Part shown: piece after piece, positions 7,519-15,509 of the stretch
Numbering within the stretch: position 1 is the stretch's first letter
How the letters are laid out: each line of letters starts with the position of its first letter
Source: Mycobacterium sp. 852002-40037_SCH5390672
GTDB lineage: Bacteria; Actinomycetota; Actinomycetes; Mycobacteriales; Mycobacteriaceae
Direction: 5' to 3'
Length of the DNA: 64,000 nucleotides
Assembly: GCF_001665875.1 (NCBI RefSeq)
Contig: NZ_LZTA01000108.1
Coordinates: 62,001-126,000, forward strand
Made by a program: the position numbers and the translations under genes
Notes under the pieces: model-generated
The model's database searches: none
The model's input: the letters and a program-made list of their open reading frames with translations, nothing else
What the model was told of the DNA's origin: nothing

Positions 7519-8495
7519 TGATCCGCCTGCCCCTGCTTCGCCGGGCGTGCACCGTGGCCGCCGCGGTGGCGATACTGGCGGGCTGCGGACACACGGAATC
7601 GCTGCAGGTGGCCAGCGTGCCGACGTTGCCGCCGCCGACGCCGGTCGGCATGGAGCAGTTGGCGCCCGAGCCGCCCCTGCCGCCCGACGGCCCGAATCAG
7701 AACTGCGATCTGACGGCCAGCCTGCGGCCCTTTGCCACCAAGGCGGAGGCCGACGCCGCGGTGGCCGACATCCGCGCCCGGGGCCGGCTGATCGTCGGGC
7801 TGGACATCGGCAGCAACCTGTTCAGCTTCCGCGACCCGATCACCGGCGAGATCAGCGGTTTCGACGTCGACATCGCCGGCGAGATCGCGCGCGACATCTT
7901 CGGGGCGCCGTCGCACGTCGAGTACCGGATCCTGGCATCCGACGAACGGGTCACCGCCCTGCAGAACTCCGAGGTCGACGTCGTGGTCAAGACCATGACC
8001 ATCACCTGCGACCGGCGCAAGCTGGTCAACTTCTCGACCGTCTACCTCGACGCCAATCAGCGCATCCTGGCCCCGCGCGACTCGTCGATCGTCAAGGTCT
8101 CCGACCTGTCCGGCAAGCGCGTGTGCGTGGCCAAAGGCACGACGTCGCTGCACCGGATTCAGCAGATCGACCCACCGCCGGTCGTGGTGTCGGTGGTCAA
8201 CTGGGCCGACTGCCTGGTGGCGATGCAGCAGCGCGAGATCGACGCGGTCAGCACGGATGATTCGATCCTGGCCGGGCTGGTCGAAGAGGATCCCTACCTG
8301 CACATCGTCGGACCCAATATGGCCACCCAGCCCTATGGCATCGGGATCAATTTGAACAACACGCCACTGGTGCGGTTCGTCAACGGAACCCTGGAACGGA
8401 TCCGCCGCGACGGTACGTGGAACACGTTGTACCGCAAGTGGTTGACAGTGCTGGGCCCCGCGCCGGCCCCGCCCACCCCGAGGTATCTGGACTGA
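7518..8495 (+). CDS. glnH: Amino-acid-binding lipoprotein GlnH
   Basis: This encodes 325 residues. The signal peptide ends in the lipobox LAGC with the lipidated cysteine at residue 23, so the protein is anchored on the outer face of the membrane. The rest is a periplasmic solute-binding fold: RLIVGLDIGSNLFSFRDP, SGFDVDIAGEIARDIFG and VVVKTMTITCDRRK. No transporter permease or ATPase gene is adjacent. Instead it is fused by one-base overlaps to glnX before it and pknG after it, consistent with published work in which GlnH senses aspartate or glutamate for PknG signalling rather than for uptake. Confidence 0.93.
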   Translation: MIRLPLLRRACTVAAAVAILAGCGHTESLQVASVPTLPPPTPVGMEQLAPEPPLPPDGPNQNCDLTASLRPFATKAEADAAVADIRARGRLIVGLDIGSNLFSFRDPITGEISGFDVDIAGEIARDIFGAPSHVEYRILASDERVTALQNSEVDVVVKTMTITCDRRKLVNFSTVYLDANQRILAPRDSSIVKVSDLSGKRVCVAKGTTSLHRIQQIDPPPVVVSVVNWADCLVAMQQREIDAVSTDDSILAGLVEEDPYLHIVGPNMATQPYGIGINLNNTPLVRFVNGTLERIRRDGTWNTLYRKWLTVLGPAPAPPTPRYLD

Positions 8496-10780
8496 TGACC
8501 GAGCCGGATAAGCACACCGAGCAGCCGGAAACCGGCGCGGAGGACGTCGCCCCGGGCACCCAGCCGGCCGACGTCCAGGGCGGCGCGGCGACGGGGCGGT
8601 TGCAGGCCACTCAGGCACTGTTCCGTCCCGACTTCGACGACGACGACGATGACGACGACTTTCCGCACATTTCGCTGGGTGCCTTGGACACCGATCCGCA
8701 GGACCGCTTGACGGTGGCGACGCGATCGCTGCCGGCGGTCAGACAGCTCGGCGGTGGCCTGGTCGAGATTCCCCGCGGACGCGATATCGATCCGCTCGAA
8801 GCCCTGATGACCAATCCGGTGGTACCGGAGTCGAAACGATTCTGCTGGAACTGCGGAAAGCCGGTGGGGCGGTCCAGCAAGAAAGCCAAGGGGACGTCGG
8901 AGGGGTGGTGTCCGTCCTGCGGCAGCCCGTATTCGTTTCTGCCGCAGCTCAATCCCGGCGATATCGTCGCCAACCAGTACGAGGTCAAGGGCTGCATCGC
9001 GCACGGCGGTCTGGGCTGGGTCTACCTGGCGGTCGACCACAACGTCAACGACCGGCCGGTGGTGCTCAAGGGTTTGGTGCACTCCGGCGACGCGGAGGCG
9101 CAGGCGATCGCGATGGCCGAACGACAGTTCCTGGCCGAGGTGGTCCACCCGCAGATCGTGCAGATCTTCAACTTCGTCGAGCACAAGGACCAGCACGGCA
9201 ACCCGGTCGGTCTCATCGTCATGGAGTACGTCGGCGGGCAGCCGCTCAAGCACGGGAAGGGCGAGAAGCTACCCGTGGCCGAGGCCGTCGCCTACCTGCT
9301 GGAAATCCTGCCCGCGCTGAGCTATCTGCACTCCATCGGCCTGGTCTACAACGACCTGAAGCCGGAGAACATCATGCGCACCGAAGAGCAGCTCAAGTTG
9401 ATCGACCTGGGCGCGGTGTCGCGGATCAATTCGTTCGGGTACCTGTATGGCACACCGGGTTTCCAGGCACCCGAGATCGTGCGGACCGGCCCTACGGTCG
9501 CCACGGACATCTACACGGTGGGCCGCACGCTGGCCGCGCTCACGCTGAACCTGCAAACCCGCAACGGTCGCTACGTCGACGGCCTGCCCGAGCACGACCC
9601 GGTGTTGACCACCTACGACTCCTTCCGCCGGTTGTTGCGCCGCGCCACCGACCCCGACCCGCGGCGCCGGTTCGCCAGCACCGAAGAGATGTCCGCCCAG
9701 TTGATGGGCGTGCTGCGCGAGGTCGTCGCCTACGACAGCGGGATGCCGCGGCCCGGCCTCTCGACGATCTTCAGCCCCAGCCGCTCAACGTTTGGGGTGG
9801 ACTTGCTGGTCGCCCACACCGACGTGTACCTGGACGGTCAGGTCCACTCGGAGAAGCTGACCGCCCGTGAGATCGTGACCGCTTTGCAAGTGCCGCTGGT
9901 GGATCCGGCCGACGTCGCGGCTCCCGTCCTGCAGGCGACGGTGCTGTCCCAGCCGGTGCAGACTCTGGATTCGTTGCGCGCGGCCCGGCACGGGACGCTG
10001 GACGCCGACGGCGTCGAGTTGTCCGAGTCGGTGGAGCTGCCGCTGATGGAGGTCCGCGCGCTGCTGGATCTCGGTGACGTGGCCAAGGCCACCCGCAAGC
10101 TCGAGGACCTGGCCGAGCGGGTCGGCTGGCAGTGGCGGCTGGTGTGGTACAAGGCCGTGGCCGAGCTGCTCACCGGCGACTACGATTCGGCCACAATGCA
10201 TTTCATCGAAGTGCTGGACACGTTCCCCGGTGAGCTGGCGCCCAAGCTGGCACTGGCCGCCACCGCCGAGCTGGCCGGCGACGTCGACTACCACAAGTTC
10301 TACGAGACGGTGTGGAAGACCAACGACGGCGTGATCTCGGCGGCCTTCGGGTTGGCCAGAGCGCTGTCCGCGGAAGGCGATCGGGCCGCCGCGGTGCGCA
10401 CCCTGGACGAGGTGCCGGCCACCTCGAGGCACTTCACCACCGCGCGGCTGACCAGCGCGGTGACGCTGTTGTCCGGCCGGTCCAAGAGCGAGATCACCGA
10501 AGAGGACATTCGCGACGCGGCCCGTCGGGTGGAGGCGCTGCCGCCCACCGAACCCCGCGTCCTGCAGATCCGCGCCCTGGTGCTGGGTTGTGCGATGGAC
10601 TGGCTGGAAGACAACAAGGCCAGCACCAACCACATCCTCGGTTTCCCGTTCACCGAGCACGGGCTGCGGCTGGGCGTCGAGGCGGCGCTGCGCAATCTGG
10701 CCCGCGTCGCGCCCACCCAGCGGCACCGCTACGCGCTGGTCGACATGGCGAACCGGGTGCGGCCCACCAGTACGTTCTGA
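8495..10780 (+). CDS. pknG: Serine/threonine protein kinase PknG
   Basis: This soluble kinase controls glutamate and TCA metabolism through GarA phosphorylation. It has 761 residues. The N-terminal tail has an acidic run of aspartates near residue 50. A rubredoxin-like pair of CxxC knuckles (C117/C120 and about C139/C142) precedes the kinase domain. The ATP lysine is K192 in VVLKGL, and the catalytic loop reads YNDLKPENIM, with Asn in place of the usual Arg, as in other PknG proteins. The C-terminal 330 residues are a TPR-type helical region. The ATG at 8495 overlaps the glnH stop (TGATG); the frame is open further upstream inside glnH, but that would be an artefact. It is the terminal gene of glnX-glnH-pknG. 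Confidence 0.96.
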   Translation: MTEPDKHTEQPETGAEDVAPGTQPADVQGGAATGRLQATQALFRPDFDDDDDDDDFPHISLGALDTDPQDRLTVATRSLPAVRQLGGGLVEIPRGRDIDPLEALMTNPVVPESKRFCWNCGKPVGRSSKKAKGTSEGWCPSCGSPYSFLPQLNPGDIVANQYEVKGCIAHGGLGWVYLAVDHNVNDRPVVLKGLVHSGDAEAQAIAMAERQFLAEVVHPQIVQIFNFVEHKDQHGNPVGLIVMEYVGGQPLKHGKGEKLPVAEAVAYLLEILPALSYLHSIGLVYNDLKPENIMRTEEQLKLIDLGAVSRINSFGYLYGTPGFQAPEIVRTGPTVATDIYTVGRTLAALTLNLQTRNGRYVDGLPEHDPVLTTYDSFRRLLRRATDPDPRRRFASTEEMSAQLMGVLREVVAYDSGMPRPGLSTIFSPSRSTFGVDLLVAHTDVYLDGQVHSEKLTAREIVTALQVPLVDPADVAAPVLQATVLSQPVQTLDSLRAARHGTLDADGVELSESVELPLMEVRALLDLGDVAKATRKLEDLAERVGWQWRLVWYKAVAELLTGDYDSATMHFIEVLDTFPGELAPKLALAATAELAGDVDYHKFYETVWKTNDGVISAAFGLARALSAEGDRAAAVRTLDEVPATSRHFTTARLTSAVTLLSGRSKSEITEEDIRDAARRVEALPPTEPRVLQIRALVLGCAMDWLEDNKASTNHILGFPFTEHGLRLGVEAALRNLARVAPTQRHRYALVDMANRVRPTSTF

Positions 10781-10842
10781 GGCTTCGTTGCCGGGTTCGC
10801 GTCGGGCCCACCGTCGGGCCCACCGTCGAAGCCCACCTTCGG

Positions 10843-10918
10843 TGAGTGTGCCTCCAGGGCGGGAAATTAGCGTGGAATTCGCCCTACACGCACACTCAAA
10901 GCCCTGAACGCACACTGG
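10843..10918. repeat. Three-copy 18-bp repeat with hairpin at the end of the DUF559 gene
   Basis: Two direct copies lie on a 20-bp period: 10881-10898 (gccctacacgcacactca) and 10901-10918 (gccctgaacgcacactgg). An inverted copy, tgagtgtgcctccagggc, lies at 10843-10860, separated from the first by a 20-bp spacer. The inverted and middle copies pair at 15 of 18 positions. The repeat encodes the last codons and the stop of the DUF559 gene. Just beside it, 10801-10836 holds three imperfect copies of gtcgggcccacc. A similar single unit occurs at 42312-42329. It could act as a terminator hairpin or as the recognition site of a selfish element. Confidence 0.75.
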
Positions 10919-11750
10919 AAGCCACCAGGGCGGCTCGTACACGGTGCACTACGTCGACGGGGTGGTCCTCAGCGACGACCCGGACGACGATCCAGCCCAT
11001 CCGCTCGAGCTTTTCTAGCCGGCGAACGTCCTTCACGTATTGCCGTCGGTCGGTCCGGTGGTGATCGCCGTCGTATTCGACAGCCACCATTGCCTCGTCC
11101 CAGCCGAGGTCGAGGTAGGCGAAGGGGAGTCCGTCCACGCCGAGCACCGGTATCTGTGTTTGCGGCCGGGGCAGGCCGGCGTCGATAAGGAGTAGCCGCA
11201 GGTAGCTCTCCCGAGGGGATTGCGCTCCTGGGTCGAACAGTTCTAGCGCGGTTTCCAGCTGCCGCAGGCCGGGCGAATGAGGGTGGCTTCGGGCAACACT
11301 GCGCACGTCGTCGACCTTGAAGTCCGTCGCCCGCGCGAGGGCGTCGAGCCGAACAATGGCTGAGCGGATGGCCCCGCGCCTCCCGATATCGAAGGCGGTT
11401 CGCTCGGGTGTGGTGGCCGGTACGCCGTCGATGGACTGCGTCTCCCCCGCGGTCAGCGCGCAGCGGCGAGTGAGCACGCCTTGGGGCGCGCGAGGTCTGC
11501 CGCATATCAGCTCAACGGGGACATTGTCGGGTATCCACCTGGCGCCGTGCAGGAAAGCGGCTGCGGCCCCTGCGATGACGGCTTGGCCACCAGACCACAG
11601 CCACGCGGCTGCGATACGCAGCTCGAGCGAGGGCGCTGTGTCATTCGGGAGATAGACGTCGGGAAACACCGCTCGGTATCGCGTCCGCAGCTGGTGCCGG
11701 CTCAGCGTGCCATGGCGCAACGCCTCGCTGCCGACAAACGGCTCCTTCAT
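10896..11750 (-). CDS. DUF559 (Vsr/PD-(D/E)xK-like nuclease fold) protein
   Basis: This encodes 284 residues from the ATG at 11750. The N-terminal 80 residues resemble the winged-helix/AbiEi-like front of this family (TLSRHQLRTRYRAVFPDVYLP). The C-terminal 100 residues carry the nuclease-fold core: FAYLDLGWDEAMVAVEYDGDHHRT, with the acidic and E-Y-D-G-x-x-H pattern shared by DUF559 and Vsr-type endonucleases, followed by RQYVKDVRRLEKLERMGW. Families of such paralogues are common in mycobacteria, with no established substrate. It is convergent with pknG and is not at this place in Mtb as I recall it. The last codons and the stop lie within the repeat element 10843-10918, which is unusual. Confidence 0.8.
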   Translation of the reverse strand: MKEPFVGSEALRHGTLSRHQLRTRYRAVFPDVYLPNDTAPSLELRIAAAWLWSGGQAVIAGAAAAFLHGARWIPDNVPVELICGRPRAPQGVLTRRCALTAGETQSIDGVPATTPERTAFDIGRRGAIRSAIVRLDALARATDFKVDDVRSVARSHPHSPGLRQLETALELFDPGAQSPRESYLRLLLIDAGLPRPQTQIPVLGVDGLPFAYLDLGWDEAMVAVEYDGDHHRTDRRQYVKDVRRLEKLERMGWIVVRVVAEDHPVDVVHRVRAALVASSVRSGL

Positions 11751-11844
11751 GCCCCGCAGGGTCACACGCGTGGGCCGCATCGCGTGCACGTGCATACACA
11801 GGCGTCACAAGGAAATCGCAAGGAAGATCGGGCACAGTTATCCC

Positions 11845-13161
11845 ATGGCAGCGCAGTCCCCGGTGTGGGTCAGCACGGCCCGCATGCTGCGCCGGGCCGG
11901 GTTCGGGGTGACCGGACCCGAGGTCGACGCTGCCGTCGGCCGGGACTGGCCCGGCCATGTGGACTCGATGCTGGCCACCGATCCCGACGCCGATCCCGGC
12001 GCGCTCGCCACCCCTTTGCCCGCCTTTGCCACACCCAGCCCGCCCGGCAAGCGCGCCACGCCGGCCGCGCACCACCACTACAACCAGCAGGTGACCGAAC
12101 AGTTGGGCGTGCTGTCGAATTGGTGGATACGTCGCATGGTCGACGTGCGCCAGCCCGTCCACGAAAAGCTGACCCTATTGTGGCACAACCACTTCGCCAC
12201 CTCGGCGCAGAAGGTGCGGGTCGCCGCATACATGGCCGCCCAGAATCAGAAACTGCGCGCGGGGTCGTTGGGCGACTTTCGCGCCCTGGCTTACGCGATG
12301 CTGACCGACGCCGCGATGCTGCGCTGGCTGGACGCACAGCGCAGTACAGCCAAGGCACCCAACGAAAACCTGGCCCGCGAGTTCATGGAGTTGTTCGCGT
12401 TGGGACATGGCAACGGCTACACCGAGAGCGACGTGCGCAACGGCGCCCGCGCCCTGACGGGGTGGGTGATCGAGGCGGGGGGCACCACTGCCATGACCCG
12501 CAAACGCCATGACACGAAAGCCAAGACGCTGTTCGGACAGAGCCGCAACTTCGATGCCGCCGGGTTCTGCGACGCCGTGCTGGCGCAACCCAGATCGGCC
12601 GGATACGTCGCAGGACGCCTGTGGCGGCAATTGGCGTCCGACGACCCCCCGTCATCCCCGGCGCTCGACCGGCTGGTCGCCGCGTACGGCCCCGGCCGCG
12701 ACCTGCGCGCGCTGACGCGCGCGATCCTCACCGACAACGAATTCACCGCCAGCCGCGCCGCGGTGGTCAACACCCCGGCCGAATGGCTCGTCGGCGTCAT
12801 CCGGGCGCTGCGGGTGCCCGTCAACGACCCCAAGCGCCTGAAGATGATCGACGCGACGCTGCGCACGCTGGGTCAACGGCCGTTTTATCCACCCAGTGTC
12901 GGCGGCTGGCCCGGCGGCCAGGTGTGGCTGTCCACCGCCAGCGCCGGGGCCCGACTGCGCGCCGCGACCGAACTGGCACACGCCGGTGACCTCTCCGGCA
13001 TCGACAGCGCCGCCGCGGGTGACCGCGTCGACGCGGTCGGTTACCTGATCGGTGTCGGCGCCTGGTCGGACCGCACCGCCAAGGCACTGCAGGCCCTGGT
13101 GCGCCAACCGCCGCAGTTGGTCGCGGCCGCGGTCAACACTCCCGAATACCTGACGTCCTAG
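11845..13161 (+). CDS. DUF1800 family protein
   Basis: This encodes 438 residues. The start at 11845 is chosen because the protein then begins with the domain itself (SPVWVSTARMLRRAGFG). Typical DUF1800 blocks are present: LTLLWHNHFATSAQKV, APNENLAREFMELFALG and ARALTGW, followed by the conserved C-terminal VGGWPGG. No signal peptide is seen. It is followed 11 bp later by a DUF1501 protein. The DUF1800/DUF1501 pairing recurs across many phyla, mostly Planctomycetes and Proteobacteria, and neither activity is known. The pair lies between the homologues of pknG and ackA, which are neighbours in Mtb, so it looks like an insertion or a lineage-specific retention. Confidence 0.88.
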   Translation: MAAQSPVWVSTARMLRRAGFGVTGPEVDAAVGRDWPGHVDSMLATDPDADPGALATPLPAFATPSPPGKRATPAAHHHYNQQVTEQLGVLSNWWIRRMVDVRQPVHEKLTLLWHNHFATSAQKVRVAAYMAAQNQKLRAGSLGDFRALAYAMLTDAAMLRWLDAQRSTAKAPNENLAREFMELFALGHGNGYTESDVRNGARALTGWVIEAGGTTAMTRKRHDTKAKTLFGQSRNFDAAGFCDAVLAQPRSAGYVAGRLWRQLASDDPPSSPALDRLVAAYGPGRDLRALTRAILTDNEFTASRAAVVNTPAEWLVGVIRALRVPVNDPKRLKMIDATLRTLGQRPFYPPSVGGWPGGQVWLSTASAGARLRAATELAHAGDLSGIDSAAAGDRVDAVGYLIGVGAWSDRTAKALQALVRQPPQLVAAAVNTPEYLTS

Positions 13162-13172
13162 CGAGATCAGCC

Positions 13173-14357
13173 ATGCCCGAGATGAACCGTCGCCGATTCC
13201 TGATCGCCAGCGCGGGCGTCGGGGCGGCCGGCCTGTTGTCTTCAGCCGTGGCGGTCAGTTGGCCCGACCTGATGCGCGCGGCGCAGGACCGACCGCTTGC
13301 GCAAGGTGCCGGCGTCCTGGTGATCGCCACGCTCTACGGCGGCAACGACGGCATCAACACGCTGATCCCCTACGCGGACAACGCCTATCACGACGCCCGC
13401 CCCGAACTCGCCTACGCAGCGGGCGACGTTCTCCACCTCGATGAGCAACTTGGGCTCAACCCGGCGATGAAGGGATTGGCGGGGCTGTGGAACCAACGGC
13501 AGCTCGCCATCGTGCGCGGCGCGGGCTACCCGGAGCCCGACCACAGCCACTTCCGTTCCATGGACATCTGGCAGACGGCGTCGCCCGCCGAACCGGTTTC
13601 GACCGGCTGGATCGGCCGCTGGCTCGACGCCACCGGCGAGGACCCGTTGCGGGCGGTCAACATCGGGGCCGTCCTACCACCACTGGCCGTCGGCGCAAAG
13701 TGCACGGCCGCAGCGCTTTCCCCGGGCGGCGGGCCGGGCAGGGCGGAGAAATTCGACGCGATCATGACCGCGCTGGGCAACGACGATCCCGACGACACTC
13801 CCGCGATGGCCGCGGTTTGCAAGGCCTACCGCGCGGCGCGCACCGCCGACACCGCCTTCTCCTCGGTCAAACCCGCTGCCGAGGACCACAATTCACTGGG
13901 TGCCCAGCTGGGCATGGTCGCCCAGGCCATCAAGGCCCGCGTCCCCACGAGGGTCTACACGGTGCAACTGGGTGGCTTCGACACCCATGCCGGCGAACGG
14001 GGCACCCAGCAACGTCTCCTGCAGACGTTCGACGAGGCGGTGACCGGGTTCGTTCAGGAGATGGCCGGCCGCGACGTGGTGCTGATGGCGTATTCGGAAT
14101 TCGGGCGCCGGGTGCGGGCCAATGCCTCGCAGGGCACCGATCACGGCACGGCCGGCCCCGTTTTCATCGCGGGCGCGCCCGTGCAGGGCGGCTTCTATGG
14201 CGAGCAGCCCAGCCTCGCCGACCTCGACAACGGAGACCTGAAGTACACCACTGATTTTCGTGATATCTATGCCGAGCTGCTGGCGCGAACGGTCGGCGCC
14301 GATCCCACGCCGTCGGTCGGCACCGGGCGAAACAGCCTCGGATTCCTATCCGCCTAA
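13173..14357 (+). CDS. DUF1501 family Tat-exported protein
   Basis: This encodes 394 residues. The N-terminus MNRRRFLIASAGVGAAG is a twin-arginine export signal, so the product is probably folded with a cofactor or metal before export. DUF1501 blocks are visible: LVIATLYGGNDGINTLIPY, GYPEPDHSHFRSMDIWQT, VQLGGFDTHA and MAYSEFGRRVRANASQGTDHGTAG, a pattern related to the alkaline-phosphatase/sulfatase-like fold. It is co-transcribed with the DUF1800 gene 11 bp upstream. The last 12 bp overlap the convergent ackA end. The substrate is unknown; the TDHG and FGRR segments are the likely active-site neighbourhood. Confidence 0.88.
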   Translation: MPEMNRRRFLIASAGVGAAGLLSSAVAVSWPDLMRAAQDRPLAQGAGVLVIATLYGGNDGINTLIPYADNAYHDARPELAYAAGDVLHLDEQLGLNPAMKGLAGLWNQRQLAIVRGAGYPEPDHSHFRSMDIWQTASPAEPVSTGWIGRWLDATGEDPLRAVNIGAVLPPLAVGAKCTAAALSPGGGPGRAEKFDAIMTALGNDDPDDTPAMAAVCKAYRAARTADTAFSSVKPAAEDHNSLGAQLGMVAQAIKARVPTRVYTVQLGGFDTHAGERGTQQRLLQTFDEAVTGFVQEMAGRDVVLMAYSEFGRRVRANASQGTDHGTAGPVFIAGAPVQGGFYGEQPSLADLDNGDLKYTTDFRDIYAELLARTVGADPTPSVGTGRNSLGFLSA

Positions 14358-15509
14358 CACGTTCACGCAGTCACGGGCGATGGCCAGTTCTTCGTTGGTC
14401 GGGATGACCAGCACGGCGATCGGCGAATCGTCGGCGGAAATCTGACGGGCACCCTTGCCGCCGCCCAGGTTGCGACGCTCGTCAAGCACGATGCCCAGTT
14501 CCTCCAGGCCCGCCACCGCGTCGCGGCGCACCGCCGGGTCGTTCTCCCCGATCCCGGCGGTGAAGCTGATGACATCGGTGTGCCCGAGAACGGCCAGGTA
14601 GGCACCGATGTACTTGCGCAACCGATGGGTGAACACGCTGTACGCCAATTGCGCTGCCTCGTCGCCGGATTCGATCATCGTCCGTAACCGGCGAAAGTCG
14701 CGCTCACCGGACAGGCCCAACACCCCGGACCGCTGGTTGAGCATGGACTCGATGTCGTCGACGCCCATGTCGGCCGTGTGGGACAGATAGCCGACGACGC
14801 TGGGATCGATGTCGCCGCTGCGGGTGCCCATCACCAGCCCCTCCAGTGGCGTCAAACCCATCGAGGTGTCCAGCGGCCGGGCGCCGGCGATCGCCGAGGC
14901 GGAGCACCCGTTACCCAGGTGCAGCACAATCTGTTTCAGGCCGCCGACGGACCGGTCGAGGAAGGCGGCGGCCTGCTCGCTGACGTAGCGGTGCGAGGTG
15001 CCGTGGAACCCGTAGCGGCGAATCTGATATTGCTGCGCCAGTTCGCGGTCGATCGCATAGGTGGCCGCGGCGGGCGGCAGGTCGTGGAAGAATCCGGTGT
15101 CGAACACCGCGATGTGGGCGATGTCGGGCAGCAGTTTTCGCGCGACCTCAATTCCCTTGAGCGCGGGCGGGTTGTGCAGTGGGGCCAACTCCGACAATTC
15201 GTGCAGCCGGCCGATCACCGTATCGTCCAGCACTGTGGGGTGATAGAACGTGTTGCCGCCATGCACCACTCGGTGGCCCACCGCGACGATGCCGCTCGCC
15301 TTCAGGTCGATGCCGTCGCCGGCCAACGTGTCGAACGCGCGGCGCAGCGCTGCGTCATGGTCGGCAACCGGCGACGATTCCTCTCCGATCCGCTCGACGA
15401 TGCCCGTCGTCCGGGCCGTCCCCGAATCAGGGTCGACCACTTGATATTTCAGAGATGACGAGCCGGAGTTGATCACCAGCACCAGGCGCTCGCGGTGGGT
15501 TCCCGTCAC
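14346..15509 (-). CDS. ackA: Acetate kinase
   Basis: AckA interconverts acetyl phosphate plus ADP with acetate plus ATP. The 387-residue protein has the ASKHA-family signatures: VINSGSSSLKYQV at residues 12-24, GHRVVHGG, VFDTGFF, RRYGFHGTSHRYV and LHLGNGCSA. Its ATG overlaps the pta stop (ATGA), giving a coupled pta-ackA operon on the minus strand that links acetyl-CoA and acetate. The 3' end overlaps the DUF1501 gene by 12 bp tail to tail. Nothing is missing from the active site. Confidence 0.96.
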   Translation of the reverse strand: MTGTHRERLVLVINSGSSSLKYQVVDPDSGTARTTGIVERIGEESSPVADHDAALRRAFDTLAGDGIDLKASGIVAVGHRVVHGGNTFYHPTVLDDTVIGRLHELSELAPLHNPPALKGIEVARKLLPDIAHIAVFDTGFFHDLPPAAATYAIDRELAQQYQIRRYGFHGTSHRYVSEQAAAFLDRSVGGLKQIVLHLGNGCSASAIAGARPLDTSMGLTPLEGLVMGTRSGDIDPSVVGYLSHTADMGVDDIESMLNQRSGVLGLSGERDFRRLRTMIESGDEAAQLAYSVFTHRLRKYIGAYLAVLGHTDVISFTAGIGENDPAVRRDAVAGLEELGIVLDERRNLGGGKGARQISADDSPIAVLVIPTNEELAIARDCVNVLGG

